Assembly (NCBI RefSeq): GCF_002234675.1
Contig: NC_019867.2
Location: forward strand, 26,649,166 to 26,713,165
Origin: Oryzias latipes
Taxonomy: Eukaryota > Chordata > Actinopteri > Beloniformes > Adrianichthyidae
Reading direction: 5' to 3'
Length of the DNA stretch: 64,000 nucleotides
Below are positions 35,775-48,500 of the stretch, piece after piece. Under the pieces are notes generated by a model. The model was not told the origin of the DNA and did no database searches. It saw only the letters and a program-made list of their open reading frames with translations. Each line of letters begins with the position of its first letter. Within the stretch, counting starts at the first letter, position 1. Both the position numbers and the translations under genes were made by a program.

Positions 35775-37395
35775 AAATAATAATTTTATCGCAATAACAA
35801 TATCCTAGAGGTGGATCTGTAGGTGAATGTCAAGCATAATAGCTTTTACACCGCAGAAATGTCCAACTCAATGCAATATAAGCTGCCAAGCATTGCACAA
35901 AAACATGTCATTTCTTTTTCTTTCATATTTTGTGCTTAAGTTTTTTTTCTCTCGTTTTTTTTTTTCTCGAAAATCAAGGTAATCACAATTTAGCATACAT
36001 CCATGTTACAAAACAAAATGTGAAGACTCAACTTAGCTACCACATGAACTTCATAGAAAAATGCATGAACATAAAGAGAATTGTTACTTAACAGACACTA
36101 AATGAAATCAATCTACTTATCACATACAACAAGACTTGAACTTTTAGGTATTTAAATCTCTGTGGGATGCATGTATCAAGTCAGTAGTAGTTGATGTCCT
36201 AATCCTGAACTGAAAAAAGTTTTTTTTTAAAACACAAACATGCCTCCTTTGTTTCAACTCTCAGTACGGCAGAGATTTTAGTGGATAGAGATCAAGGGGA
36301 TTTGCGAGTAATTGAGATACTGGTGCTGATCAAGCAAAGCATGGATTATTTGGAACCCTTCTCCAAAACACACAACAGCCAGTATGAGATTAAAAAAAGG
36401 CAGAAAATATTGTAAAAGCAAAAGTAGGTAAGTTATGTTGTTGATGGAACAATGCTTCATGGTAATAAATCTGTTCAAATGTCTGTTTATTTCACTTTTA
36501 ATGGTGCCAAATATGTAAGAAATGTGCATTTGTCAACTGAGGAGTGCAGCTGAGTAAGTGGTAGCACACATCAAGTATTTGCTGAATCAATGCCTATCTG
36601 CTCATTTTGCTATAAACTACCATTTCAATGCTCTGGAAATGCACAGCATCTGAAGATGCAAGGACTGCTTCAGTGGTCAGTATAGACTGACCCAACAACC
36701 GGTATGCCATATTTGATGGATCTGCATAGAGCATCACTGAGTTGGGTGGAACGTTTGTACTATCTCCAAACTGAAGGCCAAGTTCCACATGATGGGAATG
36801 TTAGAGACAGTAGACATCCCAAGAAGTTATCACGCCAAGAAGACCATTTCCCCACCCTGTCAGGAGGTACAGTACATGCTGAAGGTTGTCTTTTTACGGA
36901 TATGTAGTCTAAATGGTTCGATCTAGCGTACAATTCATTACAGACTGCATGCAGACAATCTCTGGTGTTACAGGACAGTTGGGAGGCCAATCACAGCTGT
37001 TCTTGACTGTCGAGACCTCAGACTGATGAGAGTCCAGGCTGTTGGAACCGTACACATTCAACTGACAAACATAAGTCATTGAATACAGAACAAACATTAT
37101 GGCTGATGACTTCTAGCATCTTTTTCATTGGCCAAACTCATATGCTATCTGCTGCTCGTCCACAAACACATCCCGTATAAATGTGGCATCCTTTGAGCAG
37201 CTGCAGCTGTAGTACTGATACTCTTTGTATTACAGTTTTTTCCGTAAATAAAGCCACGCATGTGGCATCGGACTGGGCGTTTTTTTACTAGGAGTTGGCT
37301 TAGTCACAGTAATGTTTGTTTTTGCTGAATCAGTCGTTCTCAGTTTTTTACGTGTTGCAAAAAAGTTTGGGAGTTGCAGGTATTGAAAATATGTA
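35775..37395. other. Intergenic DNA, unassigned
   Basis: No recognised gene. A TATAAA (37178) followed by AATAAA (37246) at about 70 bases is LTR-like, but no flanking terminal repeats or retroviral frames were found. Confidence 0.35.
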
Positions 37396-37399
37396 AATG

Positions 37400-38068
37400 T
37401 ATGTTTTATGTATGTTTTTTCACCTGAGACAACTGGCCAAGGTTAAACCTCTCCTCTCTCGCCATGACTTTGAGATTTTAATCCATGCTCCTATTTCAAC
37501 ACGTTTGGACTACTGTAATGCTCTCTATGTTGGGCTTTCCCAGAAATTACTTGCTCGATTGCAGTTAGTCCAAAATGCTGCTGCCCGTCTTCTAACTGGT
37601 ACACGGAAACAAGAACATATTACTCCCATTTTAGCATCTCTTCATTGGCTCCCAGTTCACTTACGCTTTGATTTTAAAATTCTCCTATTTGTTTTTAAAT
37701 GTCTCCATGAACTTGCTCCAAAATATCTGTCTGACCTCATTCAGGTGTACACTCCCCCCCGCTCCCTTAGGTCGTCTCCAAGACCAGGAGAAAACGGAGA
37801 GGTGGCCGAGCCTTCTCAGTCTTCGGACCAAAAATCTGGAACGAATTGGCCCTGTACCTCAGACAGATGGACTCACTTAGTATTTTTAAATCTGCTCTTA
37901 AAACATATTTTTTCACTTTGGCTTTTAACTGAGTTGGAATCCAGACCTATTTTATGTGTTATACGTTTTATATTTTCATGTACTTTTATTAATTTTTGTG
38001 TTGTTCAGCACTTTGGTGAACCTTGTTCTGTTTAAAGTGCTTTATAAATAAAGTTGAGTTGAGTTGAG
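37400..38068 (+). mobile_element. 5'-truncated L2-type LINE
   Basis: The frame from 37397 reads HLRQLAKVKPLLSRHDFEIL, STRLDYCNALYVGLSQKLLA, VQNAAARLLTGTRKQEHITP and LHWLPVHLRFDFKILLFVFK, the standard C-terminal reverse-transcriptase region of L2/Rex1-like LINEs, with a frameshift near 37770. The 3' end GTGCTTTATAAATAAA followed by (GTTGA)n is the characteristic L2 tail, marking a complete 3' terminus. Confidence 0.8.
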
Positions 38069-38329
38069 TAAATGCAGCTAACACATCTAACATAGTTAAT
38101 ATGAAGCGCATTGAGTTCTAGTTACTGAGAACACAGTAATAAAGTCTGGCTGACGGATTTATTTCGGACTCTTTTGTCTTGCAACTAAGCTTATGGTTCA
38201 TGTAAGTCCAAAAATAGACCATTTATTGATGGTGCGCCCTATAGTGCATGCTAAAAGCAGCTTTTCTCAGCTTTAGACTAAATGAGAATTAACTGCTTAA
38301 ATGGTCAAAGAGTTACGGTAGTTCAAAGT

Positions 38330-38545
38330 TCTTGTTTCTCCTTTTGGCTTTTCCCATCAGGGGTTGCCACAGCATGGTAAACTTGGCAATGTTTTATGCT
38401 GGATGCCCTTCCTGATGCAACCCTCTCAAAGCAACCAGGCTTGGGACTGGCACAGAGGTAGAGAAGGGAACAGGGAGCAGCCCGGAGTCGAACCCTGGTT
38501 TCACGGATGGAAGGCAAACCAGCACGAGCTAAACCGGCTCCCTAT
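38330..38545 (-). mobile_element. tRNA-headed SINE with RTE-derived body and tail
   Basis: On the minus strand the element starts with a tRNA-like head (38542-38473). It has pol III box A TAGCTCGTGCTGG (38531-38519) and box B GGTTCGACTCC (38494-38484), and its outer ends GGGAGC/GCTCCC pair like an acceptor stem. The body GTGCCAGTCCCAAGCC and GGGTTGCATCAGGAAGGGCA matches the 5' leader of the RTE at 54987-58116. The 3' end GCTGTGGCAACCCCTGATGG matches the RTE 3' end. Flanking 13-bp duplications GGTAGTTCAAAGT (38317-38329) and GGTAGTTCGAAGT (38546-38558) differ at one base. About 216 bp in total. Confidence 0.8.
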
Positions 38546-38558
38546 GGTAGTTCGAAGT

Positions 38559-41137
38559 ATTCAAGGGTTAAAGGTCAGTGTTATGAAACAGTTTAAATTG
38601 CCAGCTGGGATGGCGATAAGTGAAAATACTAAAATGTCTAAATAAAAACTGAAACGCATTAAGAAAGCTTCAGCACAACTGCTCATCCCCATCTTTGAAA
38701 TGCTGACTGTTTGTCTGGAGGGATGGCACAAAACTTTTACATCTAACTGCAAAAAAAGCTTTTATATAAACACTGTGCAAAAAAAATCTCTGTTTTTTGC
38801 AGTTTCACAGTTTTTTAAACAGAAAAATTAGACATAAAATAATAATTATTCTTTACCAAGGTTAGATAAAACTGGATAGATGTTATTTTACGAACATACT
38901 CACTAGTGATTGGTAAGGAAAGCAGTAAGTTTTAAATAATAATACAATAAATGTTTCCTTTTTCATCAAACTAATATTTACCAAATATTTATTTGTACTT
39001 TTATTCAAATTCATAAAACACACGCTCTATAGTTAGATCAAAATCAAGGTGTATTGTTCTATATTTCATGTTTGTAGCCTCAATTACCAAAACAGATTTT
39101 AAAAAAAGGACATTGTTCTGTTGCATGACCAAATATTTTTTAATCCTTAGAGGTTTTTTGTCTTAATGAGACATGTCTAAACTCAGCTATCGGACTGTTC
39201 AGTTAGAGGATGCAACCTGTGACAGATGGACATACCATGCTTTCTGCAAGTAAACCGACTTCGTGCATTGCTGTATGTTTTATAAAGGATGAGTCTGTTA
39301 TAGGCTGACTTACAGCATATTCTTAATGAGTGTAATGAGGTTTATGGAGTTTTTTTCTTTGTCTTGCTATGGCTCCTCAACTTGTACTTATTTCTTCACT
39401 CTTGCTGAACTATCTTCCTCAACATGTCAAAGGTTGCGCGTCAACTCATATTTTTTTTTTTTTTTTTTCATGTATGCATATGTCCTTGGAAGCCAAAAAT
39501 GTGACAGTGTCTGCTTTTGTGGGTGTGCATGTGAACTAAGGTTAAGAAGGGGGCTTAGCAGCAGACGGGTGTCGGGGTCTGATATGAGGTCTGTAAATGC
39601 TGGTAATATGCCGATAAGATGTTAGTCACTCTTCCTCCTTAGCAAATGGATGTTGTGTGTGTTTTTTTCTCTGCAAAGCTGTAGAGACGGTTAGGGCCAT
39701 GCTTAGAATTCTGTGGCTCCTTTTCTATTTAAATTACTCCATTGTCCTTCAGGCATCAAATGGAATGAATACATTTAATTTTTTTTTGTTGTAGTTTTTC
39801 ATGATTGTGTAAAAGAAAATCTCCTGTGAAGCAAAAAAATATAAATAGATTTTAAACTGAGGATTTTCTCTAGAAAGGAGTTCTTAATCTCTGAATTGTT
39901 TGACAGAAGAGAACAATAATCAAACATGAGGGATTTCAATATTAGGACACTTGTTAAATTATCTGTACACCATCTGTTATCATCTGTAGCCAAATTAAAT
40001 GTAAAAAAGACAGAAAAAATTAATAAAATACATACATTCAATTAAAAGGAAGCTATAATTGACCCCATAAATATGCACCAACAGTCAAAATTAGGACACA
40101 TTTGTCAATCCAAACTTTTGACTTGTAATGAATGTGAAATAAAAACATTTTTCCAAGATAATTTTTAAACATGACCAAAAAAATGTTAAATATATAATTT
40201 GTAAATAACAGGTGCTCCTTCCAAACAGATTTGGGAAAAGGACTCAAATATGCAGTAATATAATAGTAGTTTAGTCCTTTCTATGTCCTGCAGCTGGGCT
40301 AGACAGTAAGGATCACGTCGTTTTCACAATTCTTTCTTACTTTGCCCTGCCACACACTCAGACACAACAAAATTTGCACACACCTACTCCCAGGTAAAAA
40401 CACATTTTGGGCATAGTGACCCCTCCCCACCCCAAAAAAAAGAAAGAAAAAAAGATGAGATCACAGTAAAAGAAAGAAAAAGGAATGGCCCCCAAAATTT
40501 CTTGTGGGGCTCAGAAAATAATTAAAAATCCACATTACTACACCAAAACGTGTCTTGAATATCCAAAAGAAGCTTTGAAATAATTATCGGATGGCCGCAG
40601 GACTGAAGGCCTTTTTGTGGCACAGTGTGAAATTTAGGGATTTTCTCACAATATAGAAAAACATTTTTTGTTTAAGTGAATTTGATGGAAATGATCCCAC
40701 GTGTCACCCCGCAAAGTATGTAACTGCCATCAAAGTTTTGTTGACCTTTTGAGGCCACCATCTTGAATTTCCCCCCTAAAAATCATTGTTATGACTTCTA
40801 CAAATTCAAGCTCCTCCTGGGATTTCAATCTATTGCCTCCTAACTTCTCGAGCTTCATTGAGAAGCTACTTGAGAAAATCTTGGGATTAGAAATTGTAAA
40901 TTTTGAATGGCGTTACCATGGCGAGCTCGCAAAAGTGGTGTTCCCCTATTACATAAATCCTTGCCGGAAGCTAAAAAACAATGACATACCGTGTGAATAT
41001 ATAAACGTCGCTTGCAGCCTTAATTTTTAAATAAAATGCAATTAATGAAAAAAATTGATTAAAAAAAATAAATAAAATGCATAGGAGTAATTAAAAGTTT
41101 AAAAACAATTTTTTTTTCACAACAAAAAGGAACACAT
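38559..41137. other. Intergenic DNA between the SINE and unc5d
   Basis: AT-rich, no recognised exon or element ends. The poly(T) at 39451-39468 and short frames at 39326 and 40791 carry no domain. Confidence 0.4.
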
Positions 41138-41143
41138 TTTATT
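41138..41143 (-). terminator. Candidate poly(A) signal of unc5d
   Basis: Minus-strand AATAAA about 440 bases downstream of the stop at 41580. Confidence 0.35.
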
Positions 41144-41579
41144 TTCTTTCAATTCAAAGTTAAATATTTGTGCTTTTAGAAACGTAATGTGAAAATCTTT
41201 AAAGGTAAATTTAATTTAATCTGTTTGTAAATTCATTTAATTGTAGTCGGTTTAAGTTTTTTGTCACTTTAGAGTTAAGGGTAAATAGTGCAGCTACAAG
41301 ATTGGTTTGAAAGAAACATGTATACTTCACTTAAAAAAAAGGCAAACAATCACTTTTGAGATCCAATCAGTGGAAATAGATGTACAGTTGATCCCCCTGG
41401 CAGCTTCTTACGGCAGACGCATAGATTCACGGCCAGCACTGGCTCAGCAGTTGGCCGGCGTTTCCCACACTCAACAACTTCCTGGCCTCTCAGCGCGGCA
41501 CGCCGTTCTTCACTGGCTGCACGCACACACGGGCACTAGTCTTAGTCTGTCTGCTGGCAGTGTAGCTGCCTCTTTGCTC

Positions 41580-42481
41580 TCAGCCTGTGAAGTCAGCGGC
41601 AGAGTCTTCACTGGTCAGTCCACCAGGTCCACACAGAGAGCTCGCATCCACATGACCGGCGTCAGACTGGTCTTCGTCCTGGTCCTCTGGGGAGCTACAG
41701 GAGTGAATCTTGCCGATTTCCTCAAGAGCGTTGGCAAGAGAGTCAAGGTCATCAGCGTCCGGGTGACAGACCTCCCACAGGCTCAGTATGACTGCAGAAG
41801 GACTGTGCTGCTTCGCAAAATAACCCAGGTTTCTGTGGGGGAGCACAGCATACAGGTTTAATGTTAACTGTCTTTTCCTCATGATATATTCTTCATCTTT
41901 GATTCACACCCAAAAAGCAACATCAGTCATTTTCAATCTTCTTTTTAAAAGAAGATGGAGTTGGAGTTTTGCTCAATGCCATAAGAATAAAAACATTAAA
42001 CACAGACTGTAAAAGCTGAATCTTAGGAAAGGAAAAAGACATTTGTTTCAAGGAAAAATGTCAAAATTAAAAGTAAAAATAAATGAAAGTTAAAAAAAAG
42101 TAAAGTAAAAAAGAACAGTTATATCATGTTTAGTGATTTATGAAAACATGACAGTGAAGCCTTTATATCTGTCCTTCTAGCTACCTTCTACTATAGTTTG
42201 TTTTATCAATTTTATTTTATGTCATTATAATGGCTTATTAATGAAGTGTTTTTTTTTGTATACTCTATTTCTGCCCATTTTCTCTTTTTTATATTTTCTA
42301 TAATTCTATCTTGCGTGTTCCTTGCACTGCATCTTTTATTGTATAGCATCTGTGTGACATCTATCTATCTATCTATCTATAAAATTTGCCAATGGGATAA
42401 GGATTGTTGAGTTATTGCTAAAGGTTCTGTTTTTGCAGAGCAACTAATAATATAATAATATATAATAATTCTTTATAATTC

Positions 42482-42523
<42 letters not shown>

Positions 42524-45500
42524 TCTTTATTTACCTAAACAAATTTCTTCCTATTTGTCTACTAGATTAAACTTTGCACACTGTGGTTGACCAACGCAAT
42601 AACTGGCAACTCCCTCTTTTTTTTATGTTAAAATTACTACAGAAATCCTGAACAATATATTTGAAAGTACTCAAAATTAGGCAATGGTCAGTATATAAAT
42701 ATTTACGATAGTTCTGAAGACACAAAAGCAGCATATTGTGTATAAAGACGTTATTTTGATATTTTAAAGTCTGAAGTATTTAAAAGTCGTCTTTGCATCA
42801 ATAGAGGAACCATGGAAATCTCCCAATTAACTTGCATCTGTCTCTCAGAAGGTGACAGTTTTTTGCAGCTGTAAATAAAATAAAATAAGTTGTGTCTTAG
42901 TAACTAAAACCACATGTGCATGGAAAGTGTGAGGATTTAAGCATAGGAACACACAGGAGAGACTGTAGTCCACAGTTGTGACTGGGGCAGATGCTGCCAG
43001 TGCAGCACACAGCCTTTGTGTCATCCAGTGAGTCCAGCTGGGGGCAGTGTGCCACTGCAGCTGCTCAGCCGGCCTGAGAGGCTGCTGGAGCATCAGGCCC
43101 AATGAAAAACCTTCCTGATGTGATGAGAGGCACTTTTTCTACAGAATGCAGCCCCTGATTAAAAACACATGTACTCATTGAGGAGTGCAAAAAGTGCAAA
43201 AATTATTTCTAAAAAGTACGCTATAGGAAATCTATATGACACAAGCTTGAGTAAAAAACATAAAGTTCTCTCTTGCTGCTGAGAAAAAATACACACAAAG
43301 GAACACTAAGGACATTAAGAAGCAGTGGTTTGCAACCTTTAACGCTAAAAGAGCCGTTAGGAATAGTTTCTAATTGATCAACACCCATCCAGAGCTGCAA
43401 AGTTCCATTTCATAGTTAAGAAAAAAACGTTCTGGATGTTTTTGTTGCCATTAAAGCATTCATTTATAAAATGTAGCTTTTTACTATTTACAATAACTGA
43501 ATTAAAAGTGCCTTACACTTTTCCAATTATAACTAGTTTAACTTATTTTACTTTTGACAGCAGCACATACAAGTTCCTTTCAAAATAAAATCCCCCCGGG
43601 GTCAAATAAGATCCTCCAGCTGCCGCAGATTTTATTGACCTAAAAATGCAAGAAAGTCAACTCAGACATGGCATTTTCTGTTATTATGACTTGTGCATTC
43701 ATCCTTTTTCTTCTCTAACTAAACATGAAAATTCTATTTTTTTCAATCCCTATGAAAATGCAAATCTATACTTTATGAACTTTGTCTTTGAAAACCAACT
43801 AGACATGGATGTACAACAGGAGATAAAAATAATAAGAAACCGCTCTGGTAGATGATCAAACCTCTCACCATCATTTTGCTCAGTTAAAAAATCTAAACAT
43901 AAATTGAATAACTAAACCAAATTTAACAAAACTACAACCCCATTACTCATTCAAATTGTTTTTGTTTTTCTTCAAAGCCAGAGTCACAATGGAGGGATAA
44001 AGGGGCCGCTTTTGGCTCCGGAGACTCAGGTTGCGGACCTTTGCATGAGGACATCCATCTATCTACTTTCTTTTCCCGCTTTGCCGGTGCAGAGTCGGGG
44101 CTTATTTTTTTAGGGCCTGCTGCTCCAGGGTGAAGGGAGAGTCCACCCTGGACAGTTCATCAGTCGATCACTGGCATTGGGACATTCATTTCCATTTTAA
44201 ATGCTGCTGCATTCCAGAGACCTACATAAGTAACATTTTTCCCCAACTGCAGCGCTCTTTGTGGAGCAGGTGAGGACTCACCGGTCCAGGTGAAGTTTCT
44301 GGGCTAAGAGTTGCCAGTCCTTGCCCTTGGCGTTGGCAGTGTCAAAGGTAGCACAGATCCTCTCGCGGATGGACGATGGGATTTTGAAAGCCTTGGGCCC
44401 CGTTTGGGATGTAACAGAGCAGTCCGTCTGCATAAAAAAGGGAGGGGACTCCTTTTCACCCTAAAAGAACAAATCAAATGAGGTTCATAACAGAGTTTTA
44501 AAAATGCTGTTGTGTGCCGAAAGTTCTGCTACTTGGGAGAGCTAGGAGAGAGAGAAAAACGCAAGATAGCTCACTATGACAACAGAGCTTTGCAGAAAGA
44601 CAAATAGTTAGAGAACAGATGGAAGGAGTAGAACTGTATTTCTTTTTTTGTTAAAAATAGTAGAAGCACAGCAACAATTAACATATTCTGTCAGCTTGAC
44701 TGCAGCTTGTTTAAACTTAGTCTTGCTGTAATTTATAAACCATAAGCTAAAAATGACTGCAAGCTACAGCAGAGACTGAAATAGCATACGCTGTATGCAG
44801 TTTCCTCTTTGTTTTTTTCTTTTGCTGCTGTTTTTCTTCCTGTGTCCCTTTCAAATGCATTCCTGCAGGAGGGTTACCTGTTTTGAATGCTGAAGGACTT
44901 CTGTTGATGTGCACTGTTGGGCTTGTGAAGATAGAAAACGCCCAACCCTTGAAGCATTTCACCACACATGGAGGGCATGTCTTTGTTAGGATTTAGCAAG
45001 ACTCATGTGACTGCTGATGCTGTGAAACACATCTGTCCATCAGCTGAGAATTCACAGAAAAATCTAGCATCTGATTTAGCTCAGGCTATGGGGACGCAAC
45101 AGCCTGAGAAAGGAAAATGATTGTTGTCCCTAATGAACCCATTAGTACAGTCTCACATCTGAAAAGACGGATGAGTTCAAGATTACAATTTTCATTATGT
45201 TGTTCTCAGTTCATTAATTAATGTCAAATTTGACAGCATCTCAATTCATTTCACTGTCTTCTTTTTCCACTTGGCTTGAATTGAGCCTGAGCAGGTAATC
45301 AGATTCACCAGCTGTTCCTCCTGACGCACACAGCTCCTGTCATTTACAGGATCTTTTTAGCAGTAAATACATTTGTACTCTAATTACTTAGAGTCCAAAA
45401 GTGACATTTTTGAGAAAAATGGACACAAATGTGATAGAAAGGAGTTCTTTGGGATGAACAAAAGATCCCAATAAAAGGCCTAACAAGTTCCCTACTCTTT

Positions 45501-48500
45501 TCTGATAAAACAGAAACAAATCCAATATTAAACTGGAGGTTAAAAAATAATTCTGACACATACAATATTTACTCTATTTTAATACCATTTATAACTCCGA
45601 ACATAAAAACTTTAGTGTCTGAAATGAATTTAACAGGAAGTTTAAGTTCATTCTGCTTTGTCAGCTGGATCTGGAGGGTATTCCAAAAAGCAGGTTATGC
45701 TAGTTACCCCGGTAAGTTTGAGGCTAAGGAAGCGGACAACCTCAGCTTTCAGTTCCAAAAATGGAGGTAAGTTTTAAGGGTATGGCAAGTTGCCATAGTA
45801 ACTCATGCTCTGAACATAACCTGGTCTGGAGCAGGTTTAGTTGAAGGTTAGTTTGTTTTCAGAGAGGTGAAGCAGCATGGCGTGTCTATTTGAAGATGAT
45901 TTAGTGGATGAAGAAGCTCAGATAATACTTTTTCCACCGTGAGAGGGTGATAAGACCATGTTCAGATGTTGGAAAGATAAACTTTTTTTTTACATTGATC
46001 TAACTTAATTATTTGCGTCAGTTAAGATAAATACGTTTTTGGAGTTCGGTCAGCTTAAAAATAACACGTTGTTTTCGGACAGTTATTTTATTTTCATTCA
46101 AATCAATTTAATTAAGTTGGTGTAACTTTGGTGCTGCTTTTATATTGGAAGCGCAAAGGATTGTGGGATACCATTGCCTTTCCCTTTCTGGACGGATTTG
46201 GGTTTAAGTGTGGGTTTTTGACCAAGTGTGTTTAGTTGTTTAGCTGTTTTTTGCCGAGTTATTTTGTCCTACTATGTTTAATTCTTTCTGCACCATGAGT
46301 GAGAGGGAAGGAGAGGATGATGAGCTTATTCAGCACCACTAGTACTTCATGTTGTTGCAAGAACTGAAGTTAAAGTCAGCCAAGATAACTAAATACATGA
46401 TATACACTGTAATTCCACACTAAATCATTCAATTTAAGGCTACAAAAAATGAGAATATCAGTGGCCTCGTACTTAGACATATGAGAGTTCAAGAAGTACA
46501 ATGAATGAAGATGGAAAATCATTCAATTGAATTGGAGTAATATGATATTTAGTTAAATAAATATGTAAAATTAAGTTGTATAAACAATTATTGAGTTGGA
46601 TAGACGTAAGAAAATTAGGTTGAATACATTTAACTTTAGGCACAATAACTTTAGGTTGTATAAGTTGCATATATATATAATGAAAATAGAAATAAGCTTA
46701 GAAACTCATGCGTTTACTTTGTTTGTTCTTTTTATCCAAGCAGAAAGTCTCTCTTTTGCTGATGCAGCCGTATTACTTTTTTGATGGATGTGTAATCTTC
46801 ATGCGTTGTCATTAAAATCTCCGACTCCGTCTCAGTGAAGTATAGCGCTCTCTTTTGTTCTCCATGCGTTTCCATGGTGACAACGGAAATCGGCGATCCA
46901 TTGAGAATGTCTTTATGTACTTGCTGTGCACATGCATTAACCCAGGGTTACCAAGTTGAGCGTAATTACGCTAACTCATACCCGATCTTTTGGAACCGAC
47001 AAACCCAGAGTAAGCAAGTTCAGGCGGATTTCAGCCAGAGTTCAGGATTAAAGTCAGGGTAGTTTAAACGTCCCCTCTGGAATACCCCCCAGGTTGAGTA
47101 GTATCCCAATCTCAAAGTATGTAATGTTTTTTAGGGAAGGAAACCGCAGGAACAGCCTTTTTAGTCGGACCAAATTATAGGATTGGATAGGATAGGATAG
47201 GAAAGGATAGACTACACCTGTCAAGGTTACTTCTGAACGCACAAGACGGTAAAAAAACAGTTACATCTGCCTAACTACTTTGAGGACTGCCTGTTTACCC
47301 TCCTCTCTTTATTTAATTTGGAATGTCCTAACTATGTGGGAGGGGTTAGTCTAAAGATCGATAGTTATCAGTACACTTGTAGCTTTGAAGCTTGTTGCAG
47401 TTTCATAAACAGGGTCATGTAAAGTTCCTGTACAGAGCAGTTATGCTTTCAATCATCTTCAGCTACTTTCTAGACACTTCCTCTTTTTCTGGCGACGATG
47501 TTTCCTCCTTCCACATTAGTCAAGCACATTGGGTCAAACGCGATGTGGGGGTCAAACAGCGTTCAATCACAGTTTTATTGAGCAGTTAGAATGATAATAA
47601 AATATATACATTCCTTCAACAATACCAGGATAGAATAAAATAGAATAGAATAGAATAAAATAGAATAGACATTTTTTGTCACGGTGAGGGGGGCTCGAGA
47701 GCAGGTAGGACCCAGATGCAGAGACGGGAGGCCAAAGGGTTCAGGACTACAGGGTTTATTAAATGAACAAAAAGCGCTGCAGAGCAGGATGACCAAACAA
47801 AAACGAAAACTTACTGTGACGTGACGAGAAACATGGAACGAGGACGCTAAGACCAGAGGACGTGAAACACATGACCAGAAGTTAATGGACCAGCAAAAGA
47901 GGAAGGCAGAGACAAGACTTATATACAGGCAGGGCAGAGAAGACACAGGTGAACACGATCAGGGCAGATAGGGACCAAAGGAAGTACAACTTGAGACATG
48001 ACAAGACAGGAACCCTTTCAAAATAAAACAGGAAACAGAACCAAGCAAGACGGAACAAGAACTAAAACAAAAACCAAGACAAAACAAACTCAAACCATGA
48101 CAGTAACTCAAACCATGACAATTTTTGTTTCTATGATTATTTTGAAAATCTCATGTTTGTGTCAAGCTAGTAACATATCCATACGGTCAATGGAGCTTGT
48201 TCAATTGCTTATGAGAAACAAATATTTTCAATATTTTTCAGCACTTTTTGGTCTTGTTTATTACTTTTGTATTTTGAAATGTTAATACCAGAAAATGACC
48301 ATGACAAAACAATCAAGGAAGCCAGAAAACAAAAAAATCTCAATGTAAAAGAAACATTTGAAGTTTCTGTCTTTACTTAGCGTTTATGTAGGAAACTTGA
48401 CTTGACTTGACTTGGGATTAGTTTCCTCGCTGAGGGGAACAGCTGAAATGGGTGTTCAGGGGCAACATGAAGGGAGGGGTTAAAATTTGTCTCATCCAAG

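Noticed and set aside
37125..37260. TATAAA followed by AATAAA resembling a retroviral LTR
   Set aside because: No paired terminal repeat, TG..CA ends, primer-binding site or gag/pol frame was found around it.
38473..38542. Possible free-standing tRNA gene on the minus strand
   Set aside because: Box A and box B are present, but the sequence is fused to an RTE-like body and lies within target-site duplications, so it is a SINE head.
41307..41861. 184-codon plus-strand frame
   Set aside because: Its right-hand part is the exact antisense of the last unc5d exon, which has splice signals and homology; the remainder has no domain.
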